A stretch of 35,118 nucleotides of DNA from an uncultured SAR116 cluster alpha proteobacterium (GTDB taxonomy: Bacteria; Pseudomonadota; Alphaproteobacteria; Puniceispirillales; Marisalimonadaceae), in contig CACMOJ010000003.1 of assembly GCA_902615325.1 (NCBI GenBank), positions 1 to 35,118 on the forward strand, given 5' to 3'. Positions 10,173-18,567 of this stretch are shown here, in pieces. The notes under the pieces were generated by a model. The model made no database searches. It was not told where the DNA came from and saw nothing but the letters and a program-made list of their open reading frames with translations. The stretch's first letter is position 1. Every line of letters starts with the position of its first letter. The translations under genes and the position numbers were made by a program.

Positions 10173-11432
10173 TTACTTATTCATTGCTCGAAAAAAGTCT
10201 TCATTAGACTTGCTCTGTTTCAATTTGTCTACCAAAAATTCCATTGCATCTACAGCTCCCATTTGCATTAAAATTCGTCGCAGGACCCACATTTTAGATA
10301 GTACGTCTTTTTCAACTAGTAATTCTTCTTTTCTTGTCCCTGACTTTGTTACATCAATAGATGGAAAAACTCTCTTATCTGATAGTTTTCTGTCAAGTAT
10401 AACTTCACTATTACCTGTTCCTTTAAATTCTTCAAAAATGACTTCGTCCATTCTAGATCCTGTTTCAACTAACGCTGTCGCTATAATAGATAGTGATCCT
10501 CCTTCTTCAATGTTTCTAGCAGCACCAAAAAATCTTTTAGGTCTCTGCAATGCATTGGCGTCTACACCACCTGTTAGCACTTTTCCGCTAGAGGGAATAA
10601 CCGTATTGTAAGCTCTAGCAAGTCTTGTAATAGAATCTAATAATATAACAACATCTCTTTTATGTTCTACAAGTCTTTTAGCTTTTTCAATAACCATATC
10701 AGTAACTTGAACATGCCTAGTTGCAGGTTCATCAAAAGTCGAACTTATAACCTCTCCCTTCACAGAACGTTGCATATCTGTTACTTCTTCGGGTCTTTCA
10801 TCAATTAATAAAACTAGTAAATAAACCTCTGGGTGATTTGTTGTTATCGCTTTCGCTATAGATTGAAGCATCATAGTTTTACCAGTTCTTGGTGGTGCTA
10901 CTATTAAACTCCTTTGACCTTTGCCTACAGGTGATATTAGATCAATTATTCTTGGCGTATAGTCTTTATTTTCAGGAGTAAATTCCATTTCGAAATTTAT
11001 TTTCTCATCTGGATATAATGGCGTTAAGTTATCAAAATTTATTCTTTGTCTAATATTATCTGGTTTTTCAAAATTAACCGATTCAATTTTTAATAAAGCA
11101 AAGTATCTCTCACCGTCTTTTGGAGATCTAATCTCTCCTTCTACGGTATCACCTGTCCTTAGACCAAATTTTTTTATCTGACTAGGTGACACATATATAT
11201 CATCTGGACCTGCTAAATAATTCGAATCGACAGATCTTAAGAACCCAAAACCATCTGCCAGAACCTCTAAAACACCTTCTCCATATATGGAAACATCGTT
11301 TTCAGCTAGTTTTTTTAAACAAGCAAACATCATGTCTTGTTTTCTTAAATTACTTGCATTTTCAATATGCAAACTCTCAGCATATAATAATAAATCTGAA
11401 GGATTTTTTGATTTTAATTCATTTAGATGCAT
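10173..11432 (-). CDS. rho: Transcription termination factor Rho
   Basis: Hexameric RNA helicase that ends transcription at C-rich unstructured RNA. The 419 residues have a standard layout without the large insertion seen in some phyla: N-terminal helical domain, cold-shock-like RNA-binding fold with DGFGFLR (60-66), P-loop APPRTGKTM (179-187), Walker [17 protein letters not shown] and the GTGNSE loop. It lies between hemJ (34-base gap) and mnmE (11-base gap), a placement common in Alphaproteobacteria. With almost no intrinsic terminators visible in the window, Rho probably does much of the termination here; that is inference. Confidence 0.98.
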   Translation of the reverse strand: MHLNELKSKNPSDLLLYAESLHIENASNLRKQDMMFACLKKLAENDVSIYGEGVLEVLADGFGFLRSVDSNYLAGPDDIYVSPSQIKKFGLRTGDTVEGEIRSPKDGERYFALLKIESVNFEKPDNIRQRINFDNLTPLYPDEKINFEMEFTPENKDYTPRIIDLISPVGKGQRSLIVAPPRTGKTMMLQSIAKAITTNHPEVYLLVLLIDERPEEVTDMQRSVKGEVISSTFDEPATRHVQVTDMVIEKAKRLVEHKRDVVILLDSITRLARAYNTVIPSSGKVLTGGVDANALQRPKRFFGAARNIEEGGSLSIIATALVETGSRMDEVIFEEFKGTGNSEVILDRKLSDKRVFPSIDVTKSGTRKEELLVEKDVLSKMWVLRRILMQMGAVDAMEFLVDKLKQSKSNEDFFRAMNK

Positions 11433-11466
11433 ATTTAGACTTTGAAGTGATAGGTAGAATTTACTT

Positions 11467-11901
11467 TTACACCAAATTGGGCTTTAGTACAACAAGTAAA
11501 ATAATTATTACCATCAACAATGTTGGTATCTCATTAATACACCTAAAAAACAGACCTGATTTTTTATTTTTCTTGTTTTTAAAATTAACGTAAACAAAGA
11601 AAAGATATATTTGATAAATAACTAGCATAATTACCAATAAAAACTTTAATAAAAAATAATTTTCATACATAAAATCGCTATTATTATAAAGTAAGATAGA
11701 TCCCGATAAGAATGTTAATATCATAGACGGTATTGCTATGATCTTTATTAATCTGACTTCCATCAACAAAAATACTTCGTATGAAGAATTAGATTTTAAA
11801 ATATTTGAATGATAAACGTACAATCTAGGTAAGTAAAGCAAAGCAACCATCCAGGCTATTAGGAAAATCAAATGAAATGATTTTATATACAAATAAAACA
11901 T
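11467..11901 (-). CDS. hemJ: Protoporphyrinogen IX oxidase HemJ
   Basis: Small haem-containing membrane enzyme that oxidises protoporphyrinogen IX to protoporphyrin IX in bacteria lacking HemG and HemY. The 144-residue protein has about four membrane segments. Its N-terminus, [20 protein letters not shown], shows the conserved His (10) and Arg (26) of the family, and a conserved Lys follows in [10 protein letters not shown]. The start shares one base with the hemE stop (TAATG), which links two steps of haem synthesis. Confidence 0.92.
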   Translation of the reverse strand: MFYLYIKSFHLIFLIAWMVALLYLPRLYVYHSNILKSNSSYEVFLLMEVRLIKIIAIPSMILTFLSGSILLYNNSDFMYENYFLLKFLLVIMLVIYQIYLFFVYVNFKNKKNKKSGLFFRCINEIPTLLMVIIILLVVLKPNLV

Positions 11902-12914
11902 TAAGAGGCATCAATAAGTTCAATCACATATTTTAGATTTTTTACTTTAACTGTTGGTATTAATCCGTGCCCTACGTTAAATATATGTAATCTGTTTTGA
12001 GTTAACTGTAATATCCTTACAACTTCTTTTTTTATCGACAACAAATTTTCAGTTGATAATAGTACAGGGTCTAAATTTCCTTGAGTCACAATATTTTTAT
12101 TTATATTTCTTAAAGCCCATTCTAAATTAGTTTTCCAATCTATAGACACTACATCAACGAGACTTTCATAACTATATTTTATTAACATTTCTCCTGGTTT
12201 AAAAGGTAAGCCAATTACTGGACAATTAATATTTTTACTCCTCAGATTTTCTATTATCACTCTTGTTGGTTTTATTCCAAAAGTCTCCCAATATTTATCA
12301 GGTATCATATTAGACCAGGTATCAAAAATCATTAAGACAGTTGCGCCAGCGAGATATTGAAATTCCAGTAACTCAACACACCTTTTAATTAACATGTTAA
12401 TAAATTTTCTGAATACTTTTTCATTATTCCATAAAAAAGACCTTGTTTTAATAAAGTCTTTAGAACTTTGTCCTTCTATCATATAACAAGCTAGGGTCCA
12501 AGGTGCTCCACAAAACCCAATTAATTCTTGATTAGGTGAAATCAATTTTCTTATTTTTGAAATAGCACTATTTATAGAAGATAAAGTATCAAAATTTATT
12601 TTCCTTTTCAAAAAAATATCGTTTATTTCAATTTTTTTTAAAATAGGTCCAACATTTTTCTTAAAATTAATTTCTTGACCTAAACAATGTGGTAAAAGAA
12701 GGATATCAGAGAACAAGATTGCTGCATCAACATTGTAATATTTTAAAGGCAAAAGAGTTGCATCAACTATTGAATTTTCACTATAACAGAAGTCTAGAAA
12801 ATTATTATGTTTATTACGTATCTGAAAGTACTCTGGTATATGACGTCCAGCTTGTCTAAGGAACCACTTAGGTTTTAGTTTACTATTCTTAGATTTAATT
12901 AATCTATTAATCAT
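11901..12914 (-). CDS. hemE: Uroporphyrinogen decarboxylase
   Basis: HemE removes four carboxyl groups from uroporphyrinogen III to give coproporphyrinogen III. The 337 residues include the N-terminal signature WFLRQAGRHIPEY with the substrate-binding arginines, the catalytic aspartate in ILFSDILLLPHCLG (Asp70) and GFCGAPWTLACYMIEGQ. It is the first gene of the minus-strand run of eight genes and borders the origin candidate. hemE next to oriC is a well-known alphaproteobacterial arrangement, as in Caulobacter. Confidence 0.97.
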   Translation of the reverse strand: MINRLIKSKNSKLKPKWFLRQAGRHIPEYFQIRNKHNNFLDFCYSENSIVDATLLPLKYYNVDAAILFSDILLLPHCLGQEINFKKNVGPILKKIEINDIFLKRKINFDTLSSINSAISKIRKLISPNQELIGFCGAPWTLACYMIEGQSSKDFIKTRSFLWNNEKVFRKFINMLIKRCVELLEFQYLAGATVLMIFDTWSNMIPDKYWETFGIKPTRVIIENLRSKNINCPVIGLPFKPGEMLIKYSYESLVDVVSIDWKTNLEWALRNINKNIVTQGNLDPVLLSTENLLSIKKEVVRILQLTQNRLHIFNVGHGLIPTVKVKNLKYVIELIDAS

Positions 12915-12978
12915 ATATTTTATATAAATAAATGTTGTTGTAGTATTGTTTATTTTGTTTATAAATATTTATTAAAAA

Positions 12979-12987
12979 TTATCAACA
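12979..12987 (+). other. Degenerate DnaA box (one mismatch)
   Basis: TTATCAACA differs from TTATCCACA at one position. It borders the most A+T-rich part of the origin candidate, so it could serve as a weak DnaA site near the unwinding region. Confidence 0.5.
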
Positions 12988-13052
12988 GACTTAATTGTTT
13001 TAGTTAGTTGATTTTTATATATAAAATTGATTGCAATGTATTTGTTAATATC

Positions 13053-13061
13053 TTATCCACA
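13053..13061 (+). other. DnaA box, perfect consensus
   Basis: TTATCCACA is identical to the high-affinity DnaA box of many bacteria. It lies in the middle of the hemE-coaE gap. Confidence 0.88.
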
Positions 13062-13115
13062 AAAAATAAGATTTATAAATTGTTGAAAAAAAATCAAAAA
13101 TAATTATAGAAAGAG

Positions 13116-13124
13116 TTATACACA
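13116..13124 (+). other. DnaA box, TTATNCACA type
   Basis: TTATACACA matches the relaxed consensus TTATNCACA. It ends 7 bases before the coaE start codon, so DnaA bound here could also affect coaE expression. Confidence 0.8.
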
Positions 13125-13131
13125 ATTAATC

Positions 13132-13734
13132 ATGTATAAAATAGGAATAACAGGATCAATTGGCTCCGGAAAAACAACTATAGCCAAAAATTTTTCCATT
13201 TATAATATACCAATATTTAATGCCGATGATGAAATAAAGAATATACTTAAAAACAGGATTATAGTAGAAAAAATTAAAAACAAATGGCCACAGGTTTGTA
13301 CAGATAATTCAATTAATAAGTTAAAACTTCGTTCAATTATATTTTCTAATGAAAAAGAGAAAAAAAAATTAGAAAATATACTTTACCCTCAATTAGAAAT
13401 TAATAGAAAAAAGTTTGAGAAAGTTAATGCTAACAAAACAATAACAGTTTATGATGTGCCATTAATATATGAAACAAAATCAGAAAAGAATTATAACTTA
13501 ATCTTATTAGCTAATTGTAAAAAACATATACAGATGGAAAGGGTATTGAAACGAGATAAAATTTCAAAAACACTTTTTGAAAAAATCTTAAAAACACAAA
13601 TGAGCTTTGAAAAGAAAAAAAAATTTAAACCCAAGATCATCAATACAAACAACCATAATATTTTTATTTTTATTAAAATAACTTTTCTATTAATATGGAC
13701 AATTTTTAAGTTGAAAACAAAGAATGAGCAGTGA
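13132..13734 (+). CDS. coaE: Dephospho-CoA kinase
   Basis: CoaE phosphorylates the 3'-hydroxyl of dephospho-CoA, the last step of coenzyme A synthesis. The 200-residue protein has the P-loop GSIGSGKTT (8-16), the FNADDEI motif after it and the VYDVPLIYET segment typical of the family. The C-terminal 30 residues are basic and hydrophobic and less conserved. It is the first gene to the right of the origin candidate and overlaps dnaQ by 11 bases. In many relatives maf and aroE sit between the origin and coaE; here they are missing. Confidence 0.95.
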   Translation: MYKIGITGSIGSGKTTIAKNFSIYNIPIFNADDEIKNILKNRIIVEKIKNKWPQVCTDNSINKLKLRSIIFSNEKEKKKLENILYPQLEINRKKFEKVNANKTITVYDVPLIYETKSEKNYNLILLANCKKHIQMERVLKRDKISKTLFEKILKTQMSFEKKKKFKPKIINTNNHNIFIFIKITFLLIWTIFKLKTKNEQ

Positions 13735-14422
13735 AAGAATACTAATACTTGATACTGAGACTACAGGCTTAAGTTTTGAAGAAGACAGAATAATAGAAGT
13801 TGGCGTAGTTGAATTAAATGAGAAAATACTTGCACGACAATATTTTCATGAATATGTAAATCCTGAAAAAGAGATAAATATTTCTGCACAAAAAATACAT
13901 GGATTATCCAATAATTTTTTAGTGGATAAACCAACTTTTAATGAAATAGCACAAAAATTTTTAGATTTTATTAAAGATGATGTGATTGTAATTCATAACG
14001 CAGAGTTTGATTTAAATTTTATTAACAAAGAACTGCAAAACTGTGGATTAAGTGAATTAAAGAATCAAGTCATAGATACACTTAAAATAGCAAAAAAAGA
14101 ATTTCCTGGGCAGTCGGTAAATTTAGATTCTTTATGTAGAAAATTAAATATTATTAATACTAGGAAAGATTACCATGGAGCATTATTGGATGCTACTCTA
14201 CTGTCTAAAGTATTTTTAAAACTAACAACTGAAAAACAAGAAAATTTAAATTTCAATGATGATAAATTAAATGTACTAGATAATCATAAAGATGATTCAA
14301 AATTTAAAGAAAACTTTGTAAGCCCAAGAAATCGACTGATGAAACTATCAGCGAATGAGAAACAAGAACATCAAAAATTTATTGATGGCATGAAAAATCC
14401 CATTTGGCAAAAAATAGAATGA
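13724..14422 (+). CDS. dnaQ: DNA polymerase III epsilon subunit (3'-5' proofreading exonuclease)
   Basis: Proofreading exonuclease of the replicative polymerase. All DEDDh catalytic residues are visible: Asp10 and Glu12 in LILDTETTG, Asp96 in HNAEFD, and His151 and Asp156 in YHGALLDA. The 232-residue length is normal. The C-terminal tail after about residue 180 is hydrophilic and probably contacts the polymerase alpha subunit. The ATG is inside the end of coaE. The stop abuts the stop of convergent secB with no spacer. Confidence 0.97.
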   Translation: MSSERILILDTETTGLSFEEDRIIEVGVVELNEKILARQYFHEYVNPEKEINISAQKIHGLSNNFLVDKPTFNEIAQKFLDFIKDDVIVIHNAEFDLNFINKELQNCGLSELKNQVIDTLKIAKKEFPGQSVNLDSLCRKLNIINTRKDYHGALLDATLLSKVFLKLTTEKQENLNFNDDKLNVLDNHKDDSKFKENFVSPRNRLMKLSANEKQEHQKFIDGMKNPIWQKIE

Positions 14423-14824
14423 TTATTTTTTAAACATTTTTTCAAATTCTATTGGCTGTATAATAAGAGGTCTAAAACCTCCTTCCATAGTTATATTAGT
14501 TATTATACTTCTTGCAAAAGGGAAAAGTAAATAACTTCCCGAAACTATTAAGTTTTTCTTATCTTTTTCATTGTTTAATACATGTTTCAGTATTCCAGCA
14601 TATTGAAGTTCAATGATAAACAAAGTGTCTTTATCAACAGTAGCTAAGCTTTTAATTTTTAAAGTAATTTCATGATTATCATTTTTTAAGTCTAAGTAAG
14701 TTGTGTTTATGTCAAAATTAACATTAGGATTTTTATCTTGTGAGGGTAAACTTGGAGCCATCGGATTTTCAAAAGACAAATCCTTCACATATTGGCCAAG
14801 TAGTTTGATTTCATTAGATTTCAT
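14423..14824 (-). CDS. secB: Protein-export chaperone SecB
   Basis: SecB holds preproteins unfolded and delivers them to SecA. The 133 residues show the family pattern, including the N-terminal LLGQYVKDLSFENP, the central LQYAGILKHVLN and the C-terminal LLFPFARSIITNITMEGGF. It is a little shorter than E. coli SecB (155), mainly at the C-terminus. It lies in the usual alphaproteobacterial place between dnaQ and timA, opposite to both neighbours. Confidence 0.96.
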   Translation of the reverse strand: MKSNEIKLLGQYVKDLSFENPMAPSLPSQDKNPNVNFDINTTYLDLKNDNHEITLKIKSLATVDKDTLFIIELQYAGILKHVLNNEKDKKNLIVSGSYLLFPFARSIITNITMEGGFRPLIIQPIEFEKMFKK

Positions 14825-14845
14825 AAAATTATTTTTCCAAAATGA

Positions 14846-14875
14846 TTGAACATTCTATGAATATACATATATAAA
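14846..14875 (+). promoter_or_regulatory. Possible sigma-70 promoter for the timA-his operon
   Basis: TTGAAC at 14846-14851 and TATAAA at 14870-14875 are 18 bases apart, with an overlapping TATATA at spacing 16. They lie in the 97-base gap between divergent secB and timA, the only sizeable gap ahead of nine tightly packed genes. An AAAGG Shine-Dalgarno at 14910-14914 precedes the timA ATG. Confidence 0.45.
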
Positions 14876-14921
14876 TTGATAAATTCCAAATATTATTCTA
14901 AAATCATCAAAGGTATTTATT

Positions 14922-15557
14922 ATGCAACTCTCATTACCATTCATTGATATAATCATATTTGCTGTAATTGCAATATTTTTAGTTTATAGACTTAAAAGTA
15001 TATTAGGTCAAAATTCGGAAGGCAATGAACAGAATGGTAAGATGGATATTGGGGAAAAAAATTTTACAAATGTAGTTAAGTTAGGAAAGAAACAAGTAAA
15101 GAATAATAAAATAGAAGCTAACAAAGAAAAAATATTAAAAATTAACCCAACATTTGATGAAAAAGTGTTTTTAGATGGTGCTCAAAACTTTTTTAAAATG
15201 GTCATAGAAAGCTTCGTAAAAGGAAATCTAAATGATGTTGCTAACTATATTGACAAAAAGTTGATCAATAGTTTTCAATCTGTAATTGATGATCGTTTAG
15301 AAGAAGAAGAAACCCTAAAAATTGATATAATAAAAATTAAGTCCATTAGTATTAAAGATGTTACAACATTTAAAAATTTCATAAGAATATCAGTCCTTTT
15401 TGAGACAGATCAAATTAAAGTCTTAAAGGATAATAAAGGTAAAATCATTGATGGTGATCAAAATAATACGATATCAGTTAGGGATATATGGACATTTGAA
15501 AAGAAGATAGAAACTGAAGATCTTAATTGGAAACTAATCGAAACTAGAGATGAATAA
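14922..15557 (+). CDS. timA: Tim44-like domain protein (TimA)
   Basis: Alphaproteobacterial relative of the mitochondrial import protein Tim44. The 211 residues begin with one membrane segment (about 6-24, PFIDIIIFAVIAIFLVYRLK), then a charged linker, then a C-terminal Tim44-type domain (about 80-205, with FDEKVFLDGAQNFFKMVIES and DIWTFEKKI). The membrane anchor with a cytoplasmic or periplasmic domain fits described TimA proteins, whose exact job is unsettled. Its position between secB and smr is conserved in the class, though fxsA and mltA, often found here, are absent. It overlaps smr by 8 bases. Confidence 0.9.
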   Translation: MQLSLPFIDIIIFAVIAIFLVYRLKSILGQNSEGNEQNGKMDIGEKNFTNVVKLGKKQVKNNKIEANKEKILKINPTFDEKVFLDGAQNFFKMVIESFVKGNLNDVANYIDKKLINSFQSVIDDRLEEEETLKIDIIKIKSISIKDVTTFKNFIRISVLFETDQIKVLKDNKGKIIDGDQNNTISVRDIWTFEKKIETEDLNWKLIETRDE

Positions 15558-16026
15558 GATATCAGAGAAAGATAAAAAAATATGGAACTATTACATATCA
15601 AATTTTAACTCAATTAAAAGAGTACATAAAAAAGAGGAAATTAGTTCTAGAAAGTCGACTGTAATTCCAAAAAATCTAAAATCAAATTATTGTTTTAAAT
15701 TAGACAATAGAACAAAGAAACTATTATATAGCAAAAAATTTGAATTCGATGCTATGATCGACTTACATGGGAAAACAGAAGCTGAGGCATACAATTTAAC
15801 CAAAAATTTTGTTAAAAATAGTTTTTTTAGAAAACTTAAGAGTATAATCATAGTTACTGGAAAAGGAACAAATAGCCAAGGGAAATTAAAATTAAAAACA
15901 CCTTTATGGCTTAAAGGCAAAGAGTTATCAAAGCTTATTGTTGGCTTTGAATATATGCCACTTAATAAAGGTGGAGAAGGTGCTTTGTTCGTCAAATTAA
16001 AAAATATAGATAAATATAAATTATAA
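15550..16026 (+). CDS. Smr-domain protein (MutS2 C-terminal-like; putative endonuclease)
   Basis: A 158-residue stand-alone Smr protein. The C-terminal domain carries the two hallmark motifs DLHGKTEAEA (71-80) and TGKG (103-106), which form the predicted nuclease or nucleic-acid-binding site, and ends in GGEGALFVKLK. The N-terminal 60 residues are a basic variable tail. Stand-alone Smr proteins have been tied to DNA or mRNA cleavage; the substrate here is unknown. It overlaps timA by 8 bases and lies 5 bases before hisB; hslVU, often found near here in relatives, is absent. Confidence 0.92.
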   Translation: MNKISEKDKKIWNYYISNFNSIKRVHKKEEISSRKSTVIPKNLKSNYCFKLDNRTKKLLYSKKFEFDAMIDLHGKTEAEAYNLTKNFVKNSFFRKLKSIIIVTGKGTNSQGKLKLKTPLWLKGKELSKLIVGFEYMPLNKGGEGALFVKLKNIDKYKL

Positions 16027-16031
16027 AAATC

Positions 16032-16625
16032 ATGAAAGAAAGAAAATCTGAAAATTACAGAAAGACATCTGAAACCGAAATATTTTGTAAAATTAATATT
16101 GATGGAAAAGGGCTAAACAAAATTAGCACACCTATTCCTTTTATGAGTCACATGTTAGAGCAAATTTCAAAGCATAGTCATATTGATATTGACGTTAAAT
16201 GTAAAGGCGATATAGAAATAGACGCACATCACACAGTAGAAGATCTTGGTTGGTGTATTGGAGAAGCAATAAATAATGCACTCCTGAATAAAGCAGGAAT
16301 AAATCGTTTTGCTTCGCTATCTTTGCCAATGGATGAAACGTTAACGAATTGTGCTATAGATGTTTCAGGAAGACCTTGGTTAGAGTGGAGAGTAATTTTA
16401 TCAAATGAAAAAATTGGCAATGTCGATGCTGAAATTTTTCAGGAATTTTTTAGAGCTTTTGCACAATCTGCTAAAATGACTATCCATATTGAAAATAATT
16501 ATGGAAGTAATTCTCATCACATTATAGAATCTTGTTTTAAAGTTTTGGGTATTTGTTTAAAAGATAGCCTTACCATAACGCAGAAAAATCAAAATTTAAT
16601 TCCTTCTACAAAGGGAGTCATTTAG
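16032..16625 (+). CDS. hisB: Imidazoleglycerol-phosphate dehydratase
   Basis: HisB dehydrates imidazole-glycerol phosphate to imidazole-acetol phosphate in histidine synthesis. The 197 residues form the stand-alone dehydratase, without the phosphatase domain fused in E. coli. Metal-binding histidines are visible in HMLEQISKHSHIDI, in DAHHTVEDLGWCIG (65-78) and in SNSHHIIESCFK. The gene starts the histidine block within a longer unit beginning at timA; hisH follows after 9 bases. Confidence 0.97.
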   Translation: MKERKSENYRKTSETEIFCKINIDGKGLNKISTPIPFMSHMLEQISKHSHIDIDVKCKGDIEIDAHHTVEDLGWCIGEAINNALLNKAGINRFASLSLPMDETLTNCAIDVSGRPWLEWRVILSNEKIGNVDAEIFQEFFRAFAQSAKMTIHIENNYGSNSHHIIESCFKVLGICLKDSLTITQKNQNLIPSTKGVI

Positions 16626-16634
16626 TATAATTCA

Positions 16635-17282
16635 ATGTATGTACTTATAATTGACTATGGCTCTGGTAATATTAGGTCTGTATATAATTCTGTAAAGAAA
16701 ACATTGCACAAATTTAAAGGGCCTAATTTAATTAAAGTTTCCAATGAGTTATCAGAAATAAAAAAAGCTGATAAAATAATTTTACCTGGAGTGGGATCAT
16801 TTGATCATTGCATGAATCGAATAAGAGATATAACAGATCTAGTTGAAACTATAAATGACGAGGTTTTATCAAAAAAAAAGCCATTTTTAGGTATATGTAT
16901 AGGTATGCAAATATTAGCTGATTTTGGTTATGAAAATCAAAAAACAAAAGGATTATCTTGGATTAATGGTGATGTAAAATTTTTAAAAAATTTTGTTGAT
17001 AAGTCAAAAAACTTAAAAATCCCTCATATGGGATGGAATCATTTAGAAATTTATAAAAAAAATGATTTATTTGATAACATCACTAACATTGATCAATTTT
17101 ATTTTGTACATTCATATTTTTTTGATATAAAGCACAAAGAAAATATTGTTTGCAATACTAATTATGGAATAAATATACCTTCAGTAATCAATAAGGATAA
17201 TATTTATGGATTTCAATTTCATCCTGAAAAAAGTGGAAAATCAGGATTAAAAATTTTATATAATTGGTTAAAATTAAATTAA
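16635..17282 (+). CDS. hisH: Imidazole glycerol phosphate synthase, glutaminase subunit
   Basis: HisH releases ammonia from glutamine and feeds it to HisF. The 215 residues have the class I amidotransferase triad: nucleophile Cys88 in FLGICIGMQ, and His196 and Glu198 in FQFHPEKSG. The oxyanion-strand motif PGVGSFDHCM is also present. Its stop shares a base with the next ATG (TAATG). Its partner hisF lies downstream in the same unit. Confidence 0.97.
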   Translation: MYVLIIDYGSGNIRSVYNSVKKTLHKFKGPNLIKVSNELSEIKKADKIILPGVGSFDHCMNRIRDITDLVETINDEVLSKKKPFLGICIGMQILADFGYENQKTKGLSWINGDVKFLKNFVDKSKNLKIPHMGWNHLEIYKKNDLFDNITNIDQFYFVHSYFFDIKHKENIVCNTNYGINIPSVINKDNIYGFQFHPEKSGKSGLKILYNWLKLN

Positions 17283-17836
17283 TGAATGATTTTAAATTAA
17301 AATTACCAAAGCCTAAAATAGAAGCAAAATTTATTTCAACTCTTAATAATACAGATATTCAAGAATTATGTGATGCTACAGAGGATGCTATTTTAGTAGA
17401 TGGAGGATTTGGATGGATAAATCCACCCCAAAGAAAAAAATTGGTTGATTACTGGAAGGGTGTGTTGTTAATACCTGAAAGATTATTAATAGTTGGAAAA
17501 ATTGATAATGTTATATGTGGTTCTATTCAACTTATTAAACCTTCTCGAAGTAACGAAGCTCAGTCACATTTGTGCAATCTAACTACATTTTTTATAGCTT
17601 CATGGGCTAGAGGCTATGGTTTAGCACGAATGCTAATAAAAGAAGCAGAGAAACAAGCAAAAAAAAATAAATTTACAGTCATTACCTTAGAAGTTAGAGA
17701 AACTCAAAAAAGAGCTATACAGATATATAATCAAGCTGGATTTAAAAAAAGTGGTGAAAACCCTAAATCAGTTTTAATTAAGAAAAAGTACTATTCTGGA
17801 TTTTACTTTTTTAAGGATTTAATAAATAATGACTGA
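17282..17836 (+). CDS. GNAT-family N-acetyltransferase inserted in the his operon
   Basis: The 184-residue product has a GNAT fold: acetyl-CoA pyrophosphate-binding motif RGYGLA (110-115) in SWARGYGLARMLIKEAEKQ, then a beta strand VITLEVRE and an alpha helix ending in IYNQAGFKKSGE. I chose the ATG at 17282 because it overlaps the hisH stop as TAATG; an in-frame TTG at 17264 would add six residues. It overlaps hisA by 8 bases and so is fully embedded between two histidine genes. The substrate cannot be told from sequence. Its position suggests co-expression with histidine synthesis but not necessarily a role in it. Confidence 0.9.
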   Translation: MNDFKLKLPKPKIEAKFISTLNNTDIQELCDATEDAILVDGGFGWINPPQRKKLVDYWKGVLLIPERLLIVGKIDNVICGSIQLIKPSRSNEAQSHLCNLTTFFIASWARGYGLARMLIKEAEKQAKKNKFTVITLEVRETQKRAIQIYNQAGFKKSGENPKSVLIKKKYYSGFYFFKDLINND

Positions 17837-18566
17837 ATTTCAAATATATCCCGCTTTAGATTTAAAAGATGGTAATTGCGTAAGATTACTTCATGGAAAA
17901 GAAAATAGAATGACCATCTACAAGGGTGATCCTATTAAACAAGTAAAATTTTTCTTTGATAATGGTTTTCAATGGTTACACATAGTTGATCTTAATGCCG
18001 CTTTTGGAAAACAAGATAACAAGAAAATTATATTAAAAATTTTGAGCAAATTTAAAAAGAGCATGAGAGTTCAACTAGGTGGAGGAATTAGAAATATTGA
18101 AGATATTGAATTTTGGATAGATGCAGGCGTTTCAAGAATTGTTTTAGGATCTTTAGCGTTTCAGAGGCCAGATTTGGTAAATAACTTAAGTAATGTTTTT
18201 AGAAAAAAGCTAGCGCTTGGATTAGACATAAAAGATAAAAAAATAGCTGTTAATGGATGGACAAAATTGCTTCAAATAGACCCAATCAAATATGTTAATC
18301 AAATTGACAAAAAATATTTTGATCGAGTTATATATACAGACATTTCTAAAGATGGGACATTAAAAGGGGTTAATTTATTACAAACAAAAAAATTTGCGAA
18401 ATCAATAGATATACCCATAATAGCATCTGGCGGCGTTTCAAATTTACACAATGTTAAGGCTTTATATGACCAAAAGGATATTGGTATTTCTGGTGTTATT
18501 ATTGGTAAAGCGATATATGAAAAAAAATTTGATTTAACAGATTTAGTTAAATTTTCAGGAAGTTAA
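17829..18566 (+). CDS. hisA: ProFAR isomerase HisA
   Basis: HisA catalyses the Amadori rearrangement of ProFAR to PRFAR. The 245-residue TIM barrel has the two catalytic aspartates, Asp11 in YPALDLKDGNCVRL and Asp171 in YTDISKDGTLKG, plus the phosphate-binding motifs LGGGIR and ASGGVSN. The start overlaps the GNAT gene by 8 bases, and hisF begins one base after the stop. Confidence 0.97.
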   Translation: MTEFQIYPALDLKDGNCVRLLHGKENRMTIYKGDPIKQVKFFFDNGFQWLHIVDLNAAFGKQDNKKIILKILSKFKKSMRVQLGGGIRNIEDIEFWIDAGVSRIVLGSLAFQRPDLVNNLSNVFRKKLALGLDIKDKKIAVNGWTKLLQIDPIKYVNQIDKKYFDRVIYTDISKDGTLKGVNLLQTKKFAKSIDIPIIASGGVSNLHNVKALYDQKDIGISGVIIGKAIYEKKFDLTDLVKFSGS

Positions 18567-18567
18567 A

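Larger units (their letters stand above)
12915..13131. other. oriC: Candidate chromosomal replication origin (oriC)
   Basis: This 217-base gap between divergent hemE and coaE is the longest non-coding stretch in the window. It holds two DnaA boxes matching TTATNCACA (13053-13061, TTATCCACA; 13116-13124, TTATACACA) and a one-mismatch box TTATCAACA at 12979-12987, all on the plus strand. An extremely A+T-rich part on the left (about 12915-12980) could be the unwinding element, and a perfect A+T palindrome TTTTATATATAAAA is at 13013-13026. Location beside hemE, nearby parS sites and parAB, and genes diverging on both sides all support the call. Confidence 0.85.

Noticed and set aside
10153-11593. 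Plus-strand open frames of 135 and 152 codons opposite rho
   Set aside because: They are antisense shadows of rho and hemJ, have no recognisable domain and no start signals; the opposite frame has a full Rho.
14409-14453. A/T stem-loops over the dnaQ-secB junction as a bidirectional terminator
   Set aside because: The arms (AAAAAAT/ATTTTTT and AATAGAAT/ATTCTATT) have almost no G+C pairs and are expected by chance at this composition.
17264-17281. TTG at 17264 as the start of the GNAT gene
   Set aside because: It lies inside hisH, whereas the ATG at 17282 overlaps the hisH stop as TAATG, a junction used repeatedly in this window.
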